From Branchiostoma belcheri (Eukaryota > Chordata > Leptocardii > Amphioxiformes > Branchiostomatidae): a stretch of DNA of 64,000 nucleotides. The DNA is taken from assembly GCF_001625305.1 (NCBI RefSeq), contig NW_017804376.1:1103976-1167975 (forward strand). The letters are read 5' to 3'. Positions 22,862-33,766 of this stretch are shown one piece after another. The notes beneath the pieces are model-generated. The model was not told where the DNA came from, did no database searches, and saw nothing but the letters and a program-made list of their open reading frames with translations. How positions within the stretch are numbered: the first letter of the stretch is position 1; each line of letters opens with the position of its first letter. The translations under genes were made by a program, and so were the position numbers.

Positions 22862-25800
22862 GTGTGCGTGTGTGTGTGTGTGTGTGCGTGCGTGTGTTTG
22901 TGTGTGTGCGTGCTTGTGAAGCTGGGATGTTATGCTGAAGGGAGGTTATACCAGCTATACCGATACAGATACAGATTTTCATATAGCTGACTTCTTCGGA
23001 ACCCAAAATACTTCCTGGCAGTCTGAAATTTCAGACTGCCAGGAAGTATTTTGGGAAGTTCTTATCTTCTGTATCAGTTTTATGCAGTTTTATGCTTTAC
23101 AGTCATTTTTGTAACATGTTTTTTGTCTAATTACAGCCAAATACACAGAAGGACTTGCGGTCGTACTTCAAACCAAAGAGTGGCCATGGACAAAAAGCAC
23201 AAGACAGCCAAAAACACAATTTAGGTACAGAAAGTGTGTCACTCATCCAAGATGGTGATGATGATGGCACAGACTTCAGAGATGTGCAAAAGACACACCG
23301 CGCAGCCAGACCTGACGTGTTTGTGATTGACTCCGACACGGAGAGCACAGCTGATGAAAGTGAAAAAGGTTCCAGCACGGCTCACTTGTGGTCGGATGGA
23401 AACATTGAGAGAGATGCTTCTTCGTCATCTGATGACACTATCATAGAGACGGATCAGACAATCAGAGACAACTCCTCTCTCATTGGTCAGAAAGCAGAAA
23501 CAGAATCGGACATCGCCACACCGAAGACTAAGAGAAGCAGGTCCGAAGACACAAGATCTGTTGATAAAAAGGGAGCAGAAGGTTTGAGCAGTGTGGGAGT
23601 GGGGAATGATGTAGAGGAGTCAGGATGGGGATGGGGCTGTCCACTTTGCACCTTTCAGAACCACGAACTTCTGAAGGTCTGTGAGATGTGTGAGACACCC
23701 AGGAAGAAAGGTGAGATTTTGTGTGCTTTTGTCCAAAAAATAAAACCACTGCTAGAGAAAATGCATATAAGTGGTCAAAAGTTGTGGTATTGGTGTTTTT
23801 GCCTTTTCACTATTGGTATTTTATTTTAAGGGAATTTTTTTGGAATAATACCATGTAGTTATACTTCATATATTCTGGGTTATTAACCACTACCAATAAT
23901 TACCTTGGTGGTATATTTTGGTTGAACAATCTTTCATTAGATACTTTAATTTTCTTTCTCAGAGAAGCCAACAACTCGGAGCCAGCAAAGACAATGTGAC
24001 ATTGATTTCAGCAGCCCCACTCTTGGTGTCACAAAAGCAAGAAACATGAGATCGAGAGGAAGTTCTCCTGATACAAAAGCAGTTGAAGAGAAGACAGTTT
24101 CTGTTGCACAGGAAGAAGGTCTGTTGTCAGTTGTTCAAGAAAGAGAGAAACCCTGCGTTGACACACCAACAAAACCTTCATCATCTCATAGCATTCAAAA
24201 CACACCAACAAACAGAAACAGGGAAAGTTCATTTGTTAAGAAGTCTACAGACTTCTTGGGAGCTGAAAAGGTTTCAAAGGTACAAAATAACAACACAGAC
24301 ATTGTCGACTTGACTACGTACTCAACTACAGAAGATGACACTACATGTGAATCAGACACCACCACAGAACAGACCATTGCCACATCCTCATCGAAAGTTA
24401 CATCGTACGAATCCCAAAAGGACAACATTCCCAAGAAAGCACAATCAGACATCTTGTTTTGTAGTACACCGCCTACTGTGCCAGACAGTTCCCTGGAGTC
24501 TAGTGTTGCTGAAGACTTGGCTGTAGCAGCAGAGGTATTCAGGCCCTCCCCAAGGCGCGGTAAGTCCACATGGCAGTGTGAGAACCGTAGCTGTGGCTAC
24601 AGTAATGCCGACAGTGATGCCGAAGACTGTGATGCATGTTTCTCACCAAGACCAAGGAAAAGACTCAAGCTGAGTTCAACAGAATCTCCACAAAGCAGTC
24701 TTGGTGGCACTGCAACACCTAGTCTCAAAACTGCTGCCATCAAAGGTACACCTTCCAGATTCAGCAATAGTACAAGAAAACCAGGTGTTGAAATGACAAG
24801 AAGTCCTAGTCTTCAGAAAGCAGTGAACACGTCATCAACTAGCAAGATTGTTCACAGTGCACTAAGCACACCTGGTAGAAAAGATACATTGACTCTGCAA
24901 GGAGGCAAGCCAAAACTGCAGTTTCAAACAAACAAGTCAAACATTCCAACCAGCACTCCACCTTCCAAACAAATCCACAAGAACCTTTCCTCCCCCTTTG
25001 CCAAGTCCCCGGCAAGTGGTAGCATTTCCAGTAGCCCTTTGCATGGTTCGGATTGGTTTGATGATGACGACATCTCAGATGACATGTTGTTGAGCAGTGA
25101 GAAATCCGTGTCTCCTCGAGGCCACCTAGCAGGTGGCGCCGGTATTGCAAGAAAGAGTGGTGGCAGCATGTATGACTTGGAGAATTTCAGTATGAATGCA
25201 GACATTGGTACAGACGAAGGAGATGTGGGCTGTAGAAGTAAAGATCCAGTGGTTAAGTTGGAGGACGTTCCAGTGTATGAAGAGTTACAGTTCTGTGCCA
25301 GCATGCACACTGACCGAATCTACCTCTACGATGTGGTACAGTTGTCACTTTTACTTGTCTTTGACTAGTATTTCTCAATTATGCCACATACTGTATATTG
25401 TTGGCAAAAAACTTTCCTATTCAATGTTTAAACAGAATATGGCTACAGATATTGATAGAATAACGGATGGGGTAATTAATAGAAACAGGCAGAAAAAGAA
25501 AACCCTTAACTATGTCATGCAATGTATTCAGACTATGATTTATCCATATATTCTTAAACCTTACCTTTAAATAACATACAAGTATGAAATGCAGAATATA
25601 TTCTTAAACGTGTTTATGTCTTATATCTTTTCATCTTCGACAGGATGACCAGCCTCTGAGTTGTAACTTCTCCGTGTTGGACGTGGAACAGAGGAACATG
25701 GACAGTCTGCCGCCGCTCCTGCATCAGCCTGGCAACTGGCGCCTGGTGCTCAGGATGGTGCAGGAATGGAACAGGTTAGGTCTAGGAAAAATGCTGTGTT

Positions 25801-28573
25801 TCCAGTTTCAATCCTGAAAAAAATTACAGTCAATAGGTAGTAATTTTGTCTCCCTTTTTCTTTTTTTTTTTTCATTTTGGCTGAAGTGATCCAATGATCC
25901 AATTTCAGGGAAACAGACCTCTGACCTTGCTTGCAATATGGGAGAGTGGAAGCTTGCAGTCACCTGTACAGCAGCCAAACGATGACAATGATGATCCAAT
26001 AAATAATGTTAAACTGAAATGCATCAATACCAGGGCTGTCTCCAGAACCGGTTGCTTGTGGGGAAGGAACAAATATTTCCCCCAATTCTAATAATTTGCT
26101 TCTGAAAATAAATGCAATAAGGTTTCAGATCTCAGAAGATTCAGATGTCAGATCAAGAATTTATGGCCTTGCTACAAAATGAATAGGGTCAGTTGATTTT
26201 TCACAGCAGTGTATTGAAGAGAAACTGAATGGATCTTTATCAAGGGATGAAGAGATGTTCAATGCTTCTGTCTTTTCCAGGCTGAGTGAGCCCAAGAAGA
26301 GAGTCGTGCGGAGAAGCGGCCGTATGTTCATCAGTCCGTCCCTCCTGGCTGAGGAGCTCAGTCAGAGTCAGAGACGAAAGGCCGCCTGCAAGAACCAACG
26401 CTTCATGTCCAAGGTCAGTCACACTCACACACTATCCGGTTTAGTGTCTGTTGTTCCCCGGCTTTCGAGGATTAGACGAGCTTGCACAGTAGCCAGTGGA
26501 TGGTTAACCTTATAAGCTTTATCAGTTCAGCGGATACGTGTATACTGTAAATGCATTTACTGTGACGGTGGTTCTATTTTTGCAGTGTCTTTGATAATTG
26601 TGACACTTTGAGTATGTGCTGTGTAGCTTGTCTCTCATACTGTGAAATAAAACCACTGCAAAAGTAAGTGTATTGACGGCTTTATATATTTACTGTACTT
26701 GTTTAGGAGGACTTCATGCAGAGAGCATTCAAAGTTGCTGAGAGGGAGGGTGGGACTGTTCAACTTGTGTCAAGGCAACGACGTCCCAGCAGCACGGTTA
26801 CGAAGCCGGGGCAACTGCAAACTAGTTCTGACAAACCGGCTTCAGACAGTACAAGCAAACAAGAGTTCAATACAGCTGCTGCCAGCAGCAGTGATTCCTG
26901 TACAGCAGACTCAGCTGCAGAGGATAGCCGGCCGACGGCGCAGGAAGGGGACGAAACCAGGCTGTGTGGCCAGCTACAGGTGGTTGAATGGTTTATTGAA
27001 TGAATGAATGGTTTCACTCACACTCACTCACTGTCCAGTTTATTGTCTGTTGTTCCCCAATGTGCTTGCATAGCAATACTGAGGCTTGATGGCAGCCCGC
27101 TACTGTATTTCTCATATACATCACAATAAACTCTACTTAATACACACATTGCTTGACCTGTCAGGTAAAGCACTTGTTATATTGTGACAATGAGATAAGT
27201 GAGATAAAACAATGAAAGAATTTGTGAAACGTGCTGAGAACTTACTGCAATATGCATGTATAATAGATGTATAAACACATCATATGCTACAGGTGGTTGA
27301 CAGCGCTGGAAGGTCTCTCTGCCTCTGGTGTCAGAAACCGGTCAGTCAACAACAGTCCAGCCTCGCAGCAGACACAGAGGGCGCATCGTCGCACGTAAGG
27401 CCCTCCCGGTACTGCTCTACAGAGTGTAAGGAGGAGTACAGGATTCGGATGAAGGGAAGTCACCACTCACGGCAGCAGCTGAGGGACACAGAGTTTGGGG
27501 TTTGCCAGATCTGTGGGACCAACATGAGACAGATCTTCCAGCAGGTTAGGTCCTTTAGACTCTTGTGTTTAAGTCCCTATCACACAAACCGGACCTTCTC
27601 CCAGCCTTGCCCAGATTTAGGCCCAGTCAGACCAGATTAGGCCACACCTACCTTTATGTTTGAATCAAAACGAATTTGAGTCAACTTTGACCCCCTAACA
27701 CACCCAAAAACTACTGACTTACTTCCTAATTGTTGGCTGGTGTTCTCGTGCCTTACAGCAATCCATGTCCGAACCTCCCAACCAATCAAGCCCTGAATGT
27801 TCAAGCGCAACGTTTTCCTGAAATCAACCCTTCTTGGTTTTCTGTTCATAATGTTTCAATCAGTGTTGTGTCAGTCCATTCTTTTCAGTTATCCTCCCAT
27901 GTTTCCATTGCCTACCCCTCTTTCTTCCACATATGTCTGCAGGTGAAAGATCTGCCGATGTCTGAGCGCAAGGTTTTTCTGAAGACCACCCCGCTATCGT
28001 CCCTCCCCGCTGCACAGCTGAACAAGATCATCGCGGACCCGAAGGAGGGGCAGTTCTGGCACGCGGACCACATTGTGCCCGTGGCGGACGGCGGGGGACT
28101 CTGCTCGCTGGACAACTTCCGCACGCTCTGTGTGGCGTGTCACCGCAAGGTGAGGACCCTAATAAGGCTCTTTTTCCACTAGGATAAAATTGTCTGGATC
28201 GAGCCGAATAGCTTCGCTTTGATCCTGCTTCGAACTGGCTTTGAGCAGGATCGGGCAGGATAGAAGCTGGTTCAATGCAAATCAATTTGGCTTGATCCGG
28301 ACAATTTTATCCTGGTGGGAATGGGGTCTTGACACATGGAATAATGATGTACGACCTCCAACCCCCCCTCACCCTTCTCGACCTTGGTGAAAAGCGGCCT
28401 GTTGACTGAACAAGTATTCTAGAATAAGGAAAGGTATTCATTCATTAATTCATTAATTCATTTATGCATTGAAGGTCACGACACAGCAGAACCGGGAGCG
28501 AAGGTCGGCACAGAAACAGGAGCGAAGGTCGCAGGACGGGTACAGGAGCATCATGGACTTCATCAAACGATAG
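17607..28573 (+). CDS. ZRANB3: ZRANB3 orthologue: SNF2 annealing helicase / structure-specific endonuclease
   Basis: Joining 21 exons (17607-17752, 18008-18026, 18318-18496, 18801-18897, 19245-19379, 19775-19893, 20105-20174, 20505-20576, 20802-20951, 21410-21577, 21744-21815, 22033-22212, 22627-22776, 23137-23710, 23963-25332, 25644-25774, 26281-26413, 26707-26979, 27293-27544, 27943-28149, 28475-28573) gives 1531 residues with every phase consistent. The SNF2 motor has GLGKT (57-61), DESH (152-155), TGTP (182-185) and [11 protein letters not shown] (433-443). Then come a PIP-box QKDLRSYF (523-530), an NZF finger (685-704), a second NZF-like finger (914-936), a Cys-rich module (1347-1430) and an HNH domain with HADHIVP (1431-1499). 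Vertebrate ZRANB3 acts at stalled forks with PCNA and K63-ubiquitin chains. This copy is about 450 residues longer than human, mainly in the linker of exons 14-15. An in-frame ATG at 17538 is an alternative start. Confidence 0.92.
18194..18286 (+). pseudogene. Broken duplicate of ZRANB3 exon 3
   Basis: About 93 bp repeat the start of exon 3 (the MGLGKT motor motif onward) 124 bp upstream of the genuine exon at 18318. The copy has a 4-bp insertion (gtggca-taag-tatcac), which creates an in-frame TAA and a frameshift. It ends after ...gtcctccct, without the rest of the exon or a donor. The upstream aaataaag resembles the real acceptor ttcaaag. Inclusion would abolish the motor. Confidence 0.85.
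18540..18720 (-). repeat. Tandem LINE 3'-tail copies in ZRANB3 intron 3
   Basis: Three degenerate copies of a unit of about 55 bp (agcttctgtatctgtatagc tggtataactgccctttggc gtaacacacc in plus orientation). The reverse complement is the L2-type tail found elsewhere in the window (gaagggcggttataccggct followed by atacagatac). Confidence 0.7.
20340..20425 (-). mobile_element. tRNA-derived SINE fragment in ZRANB3 intron 7
   Basis: On the minus strand the sequence reads like a degenerate tRNA with a B-box (ggttcgattcc) and an A-box-like region (tttagcttaac). There is no conserved acceptor stem or terminator. It is best read as SINE-derived. Confidence 0.5.
21160..21370 (+). mobile_element. LINE fragment (RT C-terminus plus 3' tail) in ZRANB3 intron 9
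   Basis: Translation gives [22 protein letters not shown]..., the end of an L2/CR1-type reverse transcriptase (EWNxLP...SLDSFK pattern). Next come a short UTR (agccagctgcccccctgcc) and the tail ggtggttataccggctctgt agataaag. The fragment has an AG upstream and could mimic an exon, but ZRANB3 homology skips it and continues at 21410. Confidence 0.75.
21829..21928 (+). repeat. (TG)n microsatellite in ZRANB3 intron 11
   Basis: Imperfect TG-rich simple repeat interspersed with tgtatgaatgaatg. Confidence 0.9.
22484..22590 (+). pseudogene. Broken duplicate of ZRANB3 exon 13, joined to a LINE tail
   Basis: 22484-22551 repeats exon 13 behind its own acceptor (ccccccag). It lacks 24 bp (eight codons, DECDKDQA), and the break points fall at a direct repeat caggct, as in replication slippage. 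The 3' part of the exon and the donor are replaced by a LINE-tail sequence (gaagggcgattatacgggct, then atactgatac), where the frame meets a stop. It cannot serve as an alternative exon. Confidence 0.8.
22806..22917 (+). repeat. (GT)n microsatellite in ZRANB3 intron 13
   Basis: Long GT repeat with occasional GC interruptions. It is followed at 22918-22976 by another LINE-tail copy. Confidence 0.9.
23002..23055. repeat. Perfect 27-bp-arm palindrome in ZRANB3 intron 13
   Basis: The arms 23002-23028 and 23029-23055 are exact reverse complements with no spacer. The arm contains cccaaaatacttcctggcag, related to the dispersed motif gaagtattgttttgggtg. Confidence 0.85.
28170..28325. mobile_element. 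MITE in ZRANB3 intron 20
   Basis: Inverted termini: ccactaggataaaattgtct on the left and aattttatcctggtgggaa on the right. The interior has further inverted copies of gatcctgc / gcaggat. It belongs with the element at 35425-35690. Confidence 0.75.
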
Positions 28574-29112
28574 GACAGAGCAGTCAGGAAGCAACCTTTA
28601 CCAGGCTTCAGAAGCGGCAGGAAACGATTTGGAAATACTGTTGTCAATTTCTACTCATTCCAGTCGCATCTGAAGCCTGGTAGAGGCTAGTCAAGAAGTA
28701 CACTGAGTGTAGTTTTACTCTCATAGAATTTAAGTGTTTTTCACTGACATGATGAAATGTGATATGAATAGGTGCTATACCAGGTAGTTGTTGATAAAAG
28801 ACATTCAATTTACTAGTATTCATGAAAAGGAAACCAAAAGTACTTTTTCATCACTACTTTTATCCATTGGTCTATGAACAGCTTGATAATCGCTTTATAC
28901 AGTGCCACAATTTCATAAGTCTTTTTTTATGTTATACAAATGTATGTTAAAATCTCCTATATGTCTCTATACACATTGAAGGTCATAGACAGGTTTTACA
29001 CATGTAGAGTTCCACACTTAATCCTTAAAACAAAATGTTAATAAAAGTTTTACAACGAAAAAACATGATGTCCAATAAATTCCCATTATGATTTCTTGCT
29101 GAAATGTTCCAG
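28574..29112. other. Convergent 3' region between ZRANB3 and the LRR-Ig receptor
   Basis: It holds the ZRANB3 3' UTR with AATAAA at 29040-29045. A small inverted repeat (caggcttcaga at about 28601, tctgaagcctggtagaggct at about 28669) shares its outer sequence with the foldback at 1513-1742. The two genes end 540 bp apart, so their 3' ends may overlap. Confidence 0.6.
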
Positions 29113-32100
29113 CTAAAGCCACGTGACACGGTCATCTTCATCAGGCTCTTTTACTTCATTGATTGAGTCTCGCACAGAGCTGTCTAACCCTTTTGTAGCC
29201 TCACCAACGAAGCCAACGTCAACCTGGCTTTGGGTTATTTTAAATCTATCGCGCCCAGTCCAGAGATGATCTTTCTTGGCACGCAAGGCATCTTCATTTC
29301 CGACAACTGCCTCGATTTTCTTGCTCCGGGCGTCTTGGTCATTTTTGACGTTCCCAACGGCCCCAAAGTTGCGTTTGTGTGGATGGGCGTTTTGGATGTT
29401 TCCAGCCGCCCCAAAGTTGTGCCTGTGTGGACGGGGAGACTGTCTAGTTTCGGTCCTAGTGGGCAAACGCAAGTCCGTGTGGTAGGTACCTGCTACAGCA
29501 ACAGCGTACGGCGTGATGACATAGTCGTTCTCCAGTTGATCGTCTCGGATGACTTCGTAATGATGACAGAGCGGGGGTTGGCCATCCACGGTTTCGTACG
29601 TGTGATGGGAGAACGGGTCATCACGATCGTGGTTCATATTGTCTTCCTGTCGCTTGCGCTCGCGTGCCGCTCTTAACGCGGTAACCAGAAAACAACCCAG
29701 TGCGAAAACCGATGATGTCAAGCACGTGGTGATGAGCAAGTCGTAAAAATTAGCGGTGCGTTGTTCTGAGTTTAGGATGACAAACGTTTCTTCTGTTCCT
29801 GATCTTTTCTTTGTCGACATGCCTAGTGAAGAGGGCGTTGCGTTAAGTATGTCATGAATGATCCTAAACGATGTCGTCTTGTCTACCGGTCCTTGCACAT
29901 TGTGATGAGCTGTAATGTTTGTTCCGTCTGAGAGAAAGGACGCTGTACAAGATAGATCTTTACCATTCACCAGGAATTCACTGATGGTGACATACGAGAG
30001 CGTCTTGCTCACAAAGTTGCAATGTTCGGTAACGACCGTTGAATCATTGTCAGGGACTGATTTGGGATGGCAGCAGTTGAAACCACTTGGATTGAAGGAG
30101 AAAGATGTCGTGGCGTTTATGTCCCCAAGGTTGACTTGTATTCTCGTTCCAAACGATACGTTAGTGATGATTTTAGTGTCGTTCGGAAGAGTCCATTCAA
30201 TCAGTTCGGTTGGTCCCTCTTCCCAACACACCTCACACCGGAAGGTTCGGCCATCATCCAACGCTGTTACGGTTGCTTTTGGAGTTGGGCACTGCATGGT
30301 CGCTTCCATGTCGCTTGTGAAGTTGCTCAGCTTGGTGCCTTCCAACTCTTTAGGATAACTGCAGGCCAACAGCCCGAAATCCGACTGAGCGTTGAAGAGC
30401 CGACCTGATCTTAGGAACCACCGAAGAGCGCACGTGCAGCGAATGGGGTTACCCTCTAGTATCAAGGTGATGCTTGGGAACGCCGGCAATGAGTACTCGA
30501 ACCTGAACTGATACTCGTGTAGACTCGTGATCTGATTGTTGGAGAGACCAAGAAACTCCAAAAGAGGGGCATACATGAACGCCTCGGGTTCGATGTATTG
30601 GATTTGATTCTGTGCCAAGTCCACGCGACTGAGCAGTCTCGGTCTTGGTATTTCTATCGGAGGCCTAGGGAACCAGTCTGAGGTGACTACCTTTAGCTTG
30701 TTACCGGCAAGAAGCAGAATTCGGAGTCGGTACGGCGCATTGAAACTACCTGAAATAAGATGAAGCAATTTGGATAAATACCTGTTCAACTAGAGAGATT
30801 CTGTCAGTCGCTGACGGAAAGTAGTGGATGCTACTTAAAACGTCTGACAGTTTTCAAAACCTATCCAGTTGCTTGGGTGACAGTTTTCTTCGGTATCTCA
30901 TTACCTGGATGTCCAACCTTCTATTTTCTTAAAGTCAAGGTAGACCAGTTCAGTGGCCTTGAACATGAATAAAACATAATCAAGAGGCAAATAAAAGAAA
31001 AAATAAACAAAAATTAAAGTAAGTACAGTAAACATAAGGAGCGAGGAGGGAAGAAGAAATAATGGAAAGAGGGACAAAAAACAGAAATATACTTGCAAAA
31101 AAAGTTGAACTTTATCCATACCTTTGTGTATGGTGTGAATTCTGTTGTACCGAAGGTCCAGGACCGTTAGCATGCAAAGCTGTCTGAAGTAACCTGGTTG
31201 GATGACGTGCAGCCTGTTCCACTGTAGCAGCAGGACCATCGTCCGACAGTCGCCATCCACCGAGCCGAACGCCCCGTCCTGTATGTAGGCTATGTGGTTG
31301 TGAGCCAGGTTAAGGCGGCCGTTGGGTTGGATCAGCCACCCCGTTCCGAGAAACGCCAGCTTGTTGCGTGTCAGGGACAGGCGCCGTAGGGAATGCAGCC
31401 CGGCAAACGTGCCCATCTCCAGACGGACAAGGTTTCCTGATGAGAAAAGGTGATCCTGTGGTTAGGGTTAAGATCTAAAGGATCGGGATTCGAATCCCAA
31501 GCAGACTCGCTTCCTAATGAGAAAAGCTAAGGTGGCCCTGTGGTTAGGATTTTAATCTAAAACTAGTAAAAGTTCAGGGTTCGAATCCCTAGCCTCTAAT
31601 GTTGGGCCGGACATTGAGAATGACACTTTTTATCCATTTCCCCATTTGGCAATTTTTTTTCTACACTATATAGTACAGTAGAGGTATTATCACCATATAA
31701 CTTTACAAAGATGTGCAAATAAAGGTTATAAGTGTAACAGATAGTTCGCTGTATTATAGCCATGCAGGTGCTGTGTGTTATACTAGTAGCTTCGCGTTTG
31801 TGCCTGCGAAGCCGGTGTGTTGTACGGGCTGTACAGATACGGATTGTTTGGATCACTTGGGTACCTCACCTGGTTCTATGTAGAGATTTTCCAGATGTTT
31901 CAGATGTCCCACGTCAGACGAGGACAGGGTGGCCAGGTGGTAACTTCGGAGCCACAGAGAGGACGTCTTTTCCACGGACGAGCACGTTGGGATGACGTCC
32001 CGACCCCCGCCATAAAACGGCACGGCATCGCAGACGACACACTGCGGAGAAAAGGAGGCTAGCGCCCCGTTGTTGTGCACGCTGGCACTTTCGTCCATGC

Positions 32101-32203
32101 TACAACCCGAATAAAGAGCTCGACAATTTGGACAAAGGTTGGGAATGCATGAAACGCACCTCAGTGCAATCAAAAGAGGAACCAGGGAGAAAAGTTTGGC
32201 CAT
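29113..32203 (-). CDS. LRR-Ig single-pass membrane receptor with tyrosine-rich tail
   Basis: Three exons on the minus strand (32203-31870, 31436-31122, 30749-29113), with both introns in phase 1, encode 761 residues. Order: signal peptide (MAKLFSLVPLLIALRCVSC), Cys-rich LRR N-cap, about six LRRs (for example LHSLRRLSLTRNKLAFLG, LTVLDLRYNRIHTI, LLEFLGLSNNQITSL), and an LRR C-cap (NPIRCTCALRWFL). An Ig-like domain follows, with FRCEV...EW and LSCTA as the likely disulfide pair. One membrane segment lies at about 551-575 (LLITTCLTSSVFALGCFLV), then a basic stop-transfer and a tail of about 185 residues. The tail has tyrosines in SH2-type contexts: YETV (601), YEVI (614), YVIT (626), YAVA (631), YHTD (639). 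The architecture fits a surface adhesion or immune-type receptor. No vertebrate orthologue is assigned. The start is the only ATG before a good signal peptide. Confidence 0.88.
30800..30895 (-). repeat. Dispersed repeat (cgtctgacag / gtagcatccactac family)
   Basis: The same unit (ctgtcagacg..., gtagcatccactacttt.gtcagtgacag) appears near 7920-8010, 19690-19735 and 40020-40100 in either orientation. It is a medium-copy interspersed repeat of unknown type. Confidence 0.5.
31436..31610 (+). mobile_element. Two tandem tRNA-derived SINE units in intron 1 of the LRR-Ig gene
   Basis: Copies at about 31436-31505 and 31512-31610 each contain an A-box-like tgtggttagg and a B-box (gattcgaatccc, ggttcgaatcc). 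The repeated unit begins with cctgatgagaaaag / cctaatgagaaaag. On the minus strand this is the polypyrimidine tract and AG of exon 2, so the splice acceptor was duplicated along with the SINE. Confidence 0.65.
31755..31850 (+). repeat. LINE 3'-tail fragment
   Basis: Reads gcctgcgaagccggtgtgtt gtacgggctg tacagatacgg, a degenerate copy of the L2-type tail seen at 21300, 37420 and 37780. Confidence 0.5.
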
Positions 32204-33766
32204 TTTCGTCTGTTTTCCGAAAAGACGAAACGAAAGTAGCTCCTATCTTTCAACGGTGTCGCAAACCACACCAGCACGTGTGGTCCAAGTGAGACGTGTA
32301 CAATTCGGCCACGCTATATGTGTATTCATCGTCCATCTTTAATGATTTATTCATACAATTTCCGCAATTTCTGTTCCACGTACGCAGCCTTTGGGCATTT
32401 GTCGGGATTTGATTTCATGAACATATTGAACAATATCAAAACCTAACGTTGCTTTAGATGTATAAGTATGATATTCCCTAAATTGTGCTCAACTTCGAAT
32501 GAAATACATTAAACCTTATATATTTTCTTACGCATTTATTGAAATGACCTAAAAATGAACCAATTTTGACGTGAAAGCTACTTGACACGCAGTTTACATA
32601 ACATGGTCGTCTATGTCGGTCGAGTTGAGTAAATTTTCCTGTTTTTTGTACGTCGTTGTCCTATTTACATTCATGCATACAAATTTGTATTGTGTAAAAG
32701 AAAAACATTTAACAGAAAACCATCGTAGATCCATCCATCAGGAGGTAGATTTTTTTTTTACATTTTTACTGATTGCTTAATTAAAAGCCATGACTTAATT
32801 GAGCGGTGTCAAGTGGACACATGTCTTACTAACCGGTATAGACAATTGCTAGACAATTTGAATTGTACTAGCACAATTGCATGAATATACACTATTTTCA
32901 GAAAGCACGTGTTGGCAGCATGCATACATCATAACATGACTAAAAGCTAGCCTCGATGACGGCCCCGGTATAGCAAGAAGAGAACAGTAACGTTACATAA
33001 TGCGTGTACAGTGAGCCTACTACGGTGCCTGCGTCGGAGGCTAGAGCCGGACAACACTGCGGATGGAATTCGAAGCGGATGAAAAGAGTAGAAATTGTAA
33101 TCTCCTGTCATCCGGGCGGTTTTTCCTTTGTCCGTAGACAGTTATGTACCGCCCCGGGCCGAGGATGATTGCGATCGGTCGGAGCGGATGTAAGGATTTC
33201 TAGTTCTAACATCCGGCAAATGTGTAGCCTTCCTTCCGTGTGCTACTTTAATTTCTTTGCGAAATGTGAAGGTTACATATTTGAGGGTCTGGATGGGGGC
33301 ATCAAGGCAACGCTTCACGGTAATTTAGGAGGGCTTCCAACGCTCCAAGGTACTAGTAAACAGTTCTTGAGCAAGGCCTTGGGTGATTTTTTCGGGAAAA
33401 ATCTGCAGCAACTAGCACTTGCTTCGAGCATCCTTCCTCAATGGTTTTATGTTTCATTTTTGGGGCCATTTGAGAGACACTAACTCCCCCTATAACCTCC
33501 TTCTTCCTTGCACTAACTAGCCTGAATGAAAAGAAAACGAACTAGTAGAATGTTTCTGTTTTAGGTTATTCTTTGATTTTTCCCAGTCTATTCTTGTGCA
33601 AAATACATCTTCGGTATTTTGCTCGTGTATTTCGCCCCAACAAGTTGTTAGGACGATTAGACTTGCTATAAGTCATTTGTTATAACTAGACAACATCTGG
33701 GTCATCAGGTTTCTTTTCTTTCTATTTCCTGGTCCTTTCGGGAGGCATTTCAGTATCATCATCAGC
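32204..33766. other. Divergent intergenic region between the LRR-Ig gene and the PYM/eIF2A-like gene
   Basis: No gene is recognised. A short inverted pair (ctagcctc at about 32949, gaggctag at about 33034) frames a GC-rich 100 bp. An open frame at 33169-33483 (104 residues) has no recognisable domain and no splice support, so I do not call it. Confidence 0.4.

Noticed and set aside
22627-23006. Open frames of Val/Cys or Thr/His repeats over GT/CA microsatellites (also 21761-21979, 50375-50867).
   Set aside because: They are translations of simple repeats in introns.
29230-30408. Plus-strand open frames opposite the LRR-Ig last exon.
   Set aside because: Antisense shadows of a well-supported coding exon; no domain and no splice support.
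31450-31600. Functional tRNA genes (also 52323-52475, 54741-54905, 60370-60450).
   Set aside because: A and B boxes are present, but acceptor stems do not pair cleanly and SINE bodies follow instead of a T-run terminator.
33169-33483. A 104-residue open frame as a small gene.
   Set aside because: No recognised domain, no splice or poly(A) context, and length within chance for this composition.
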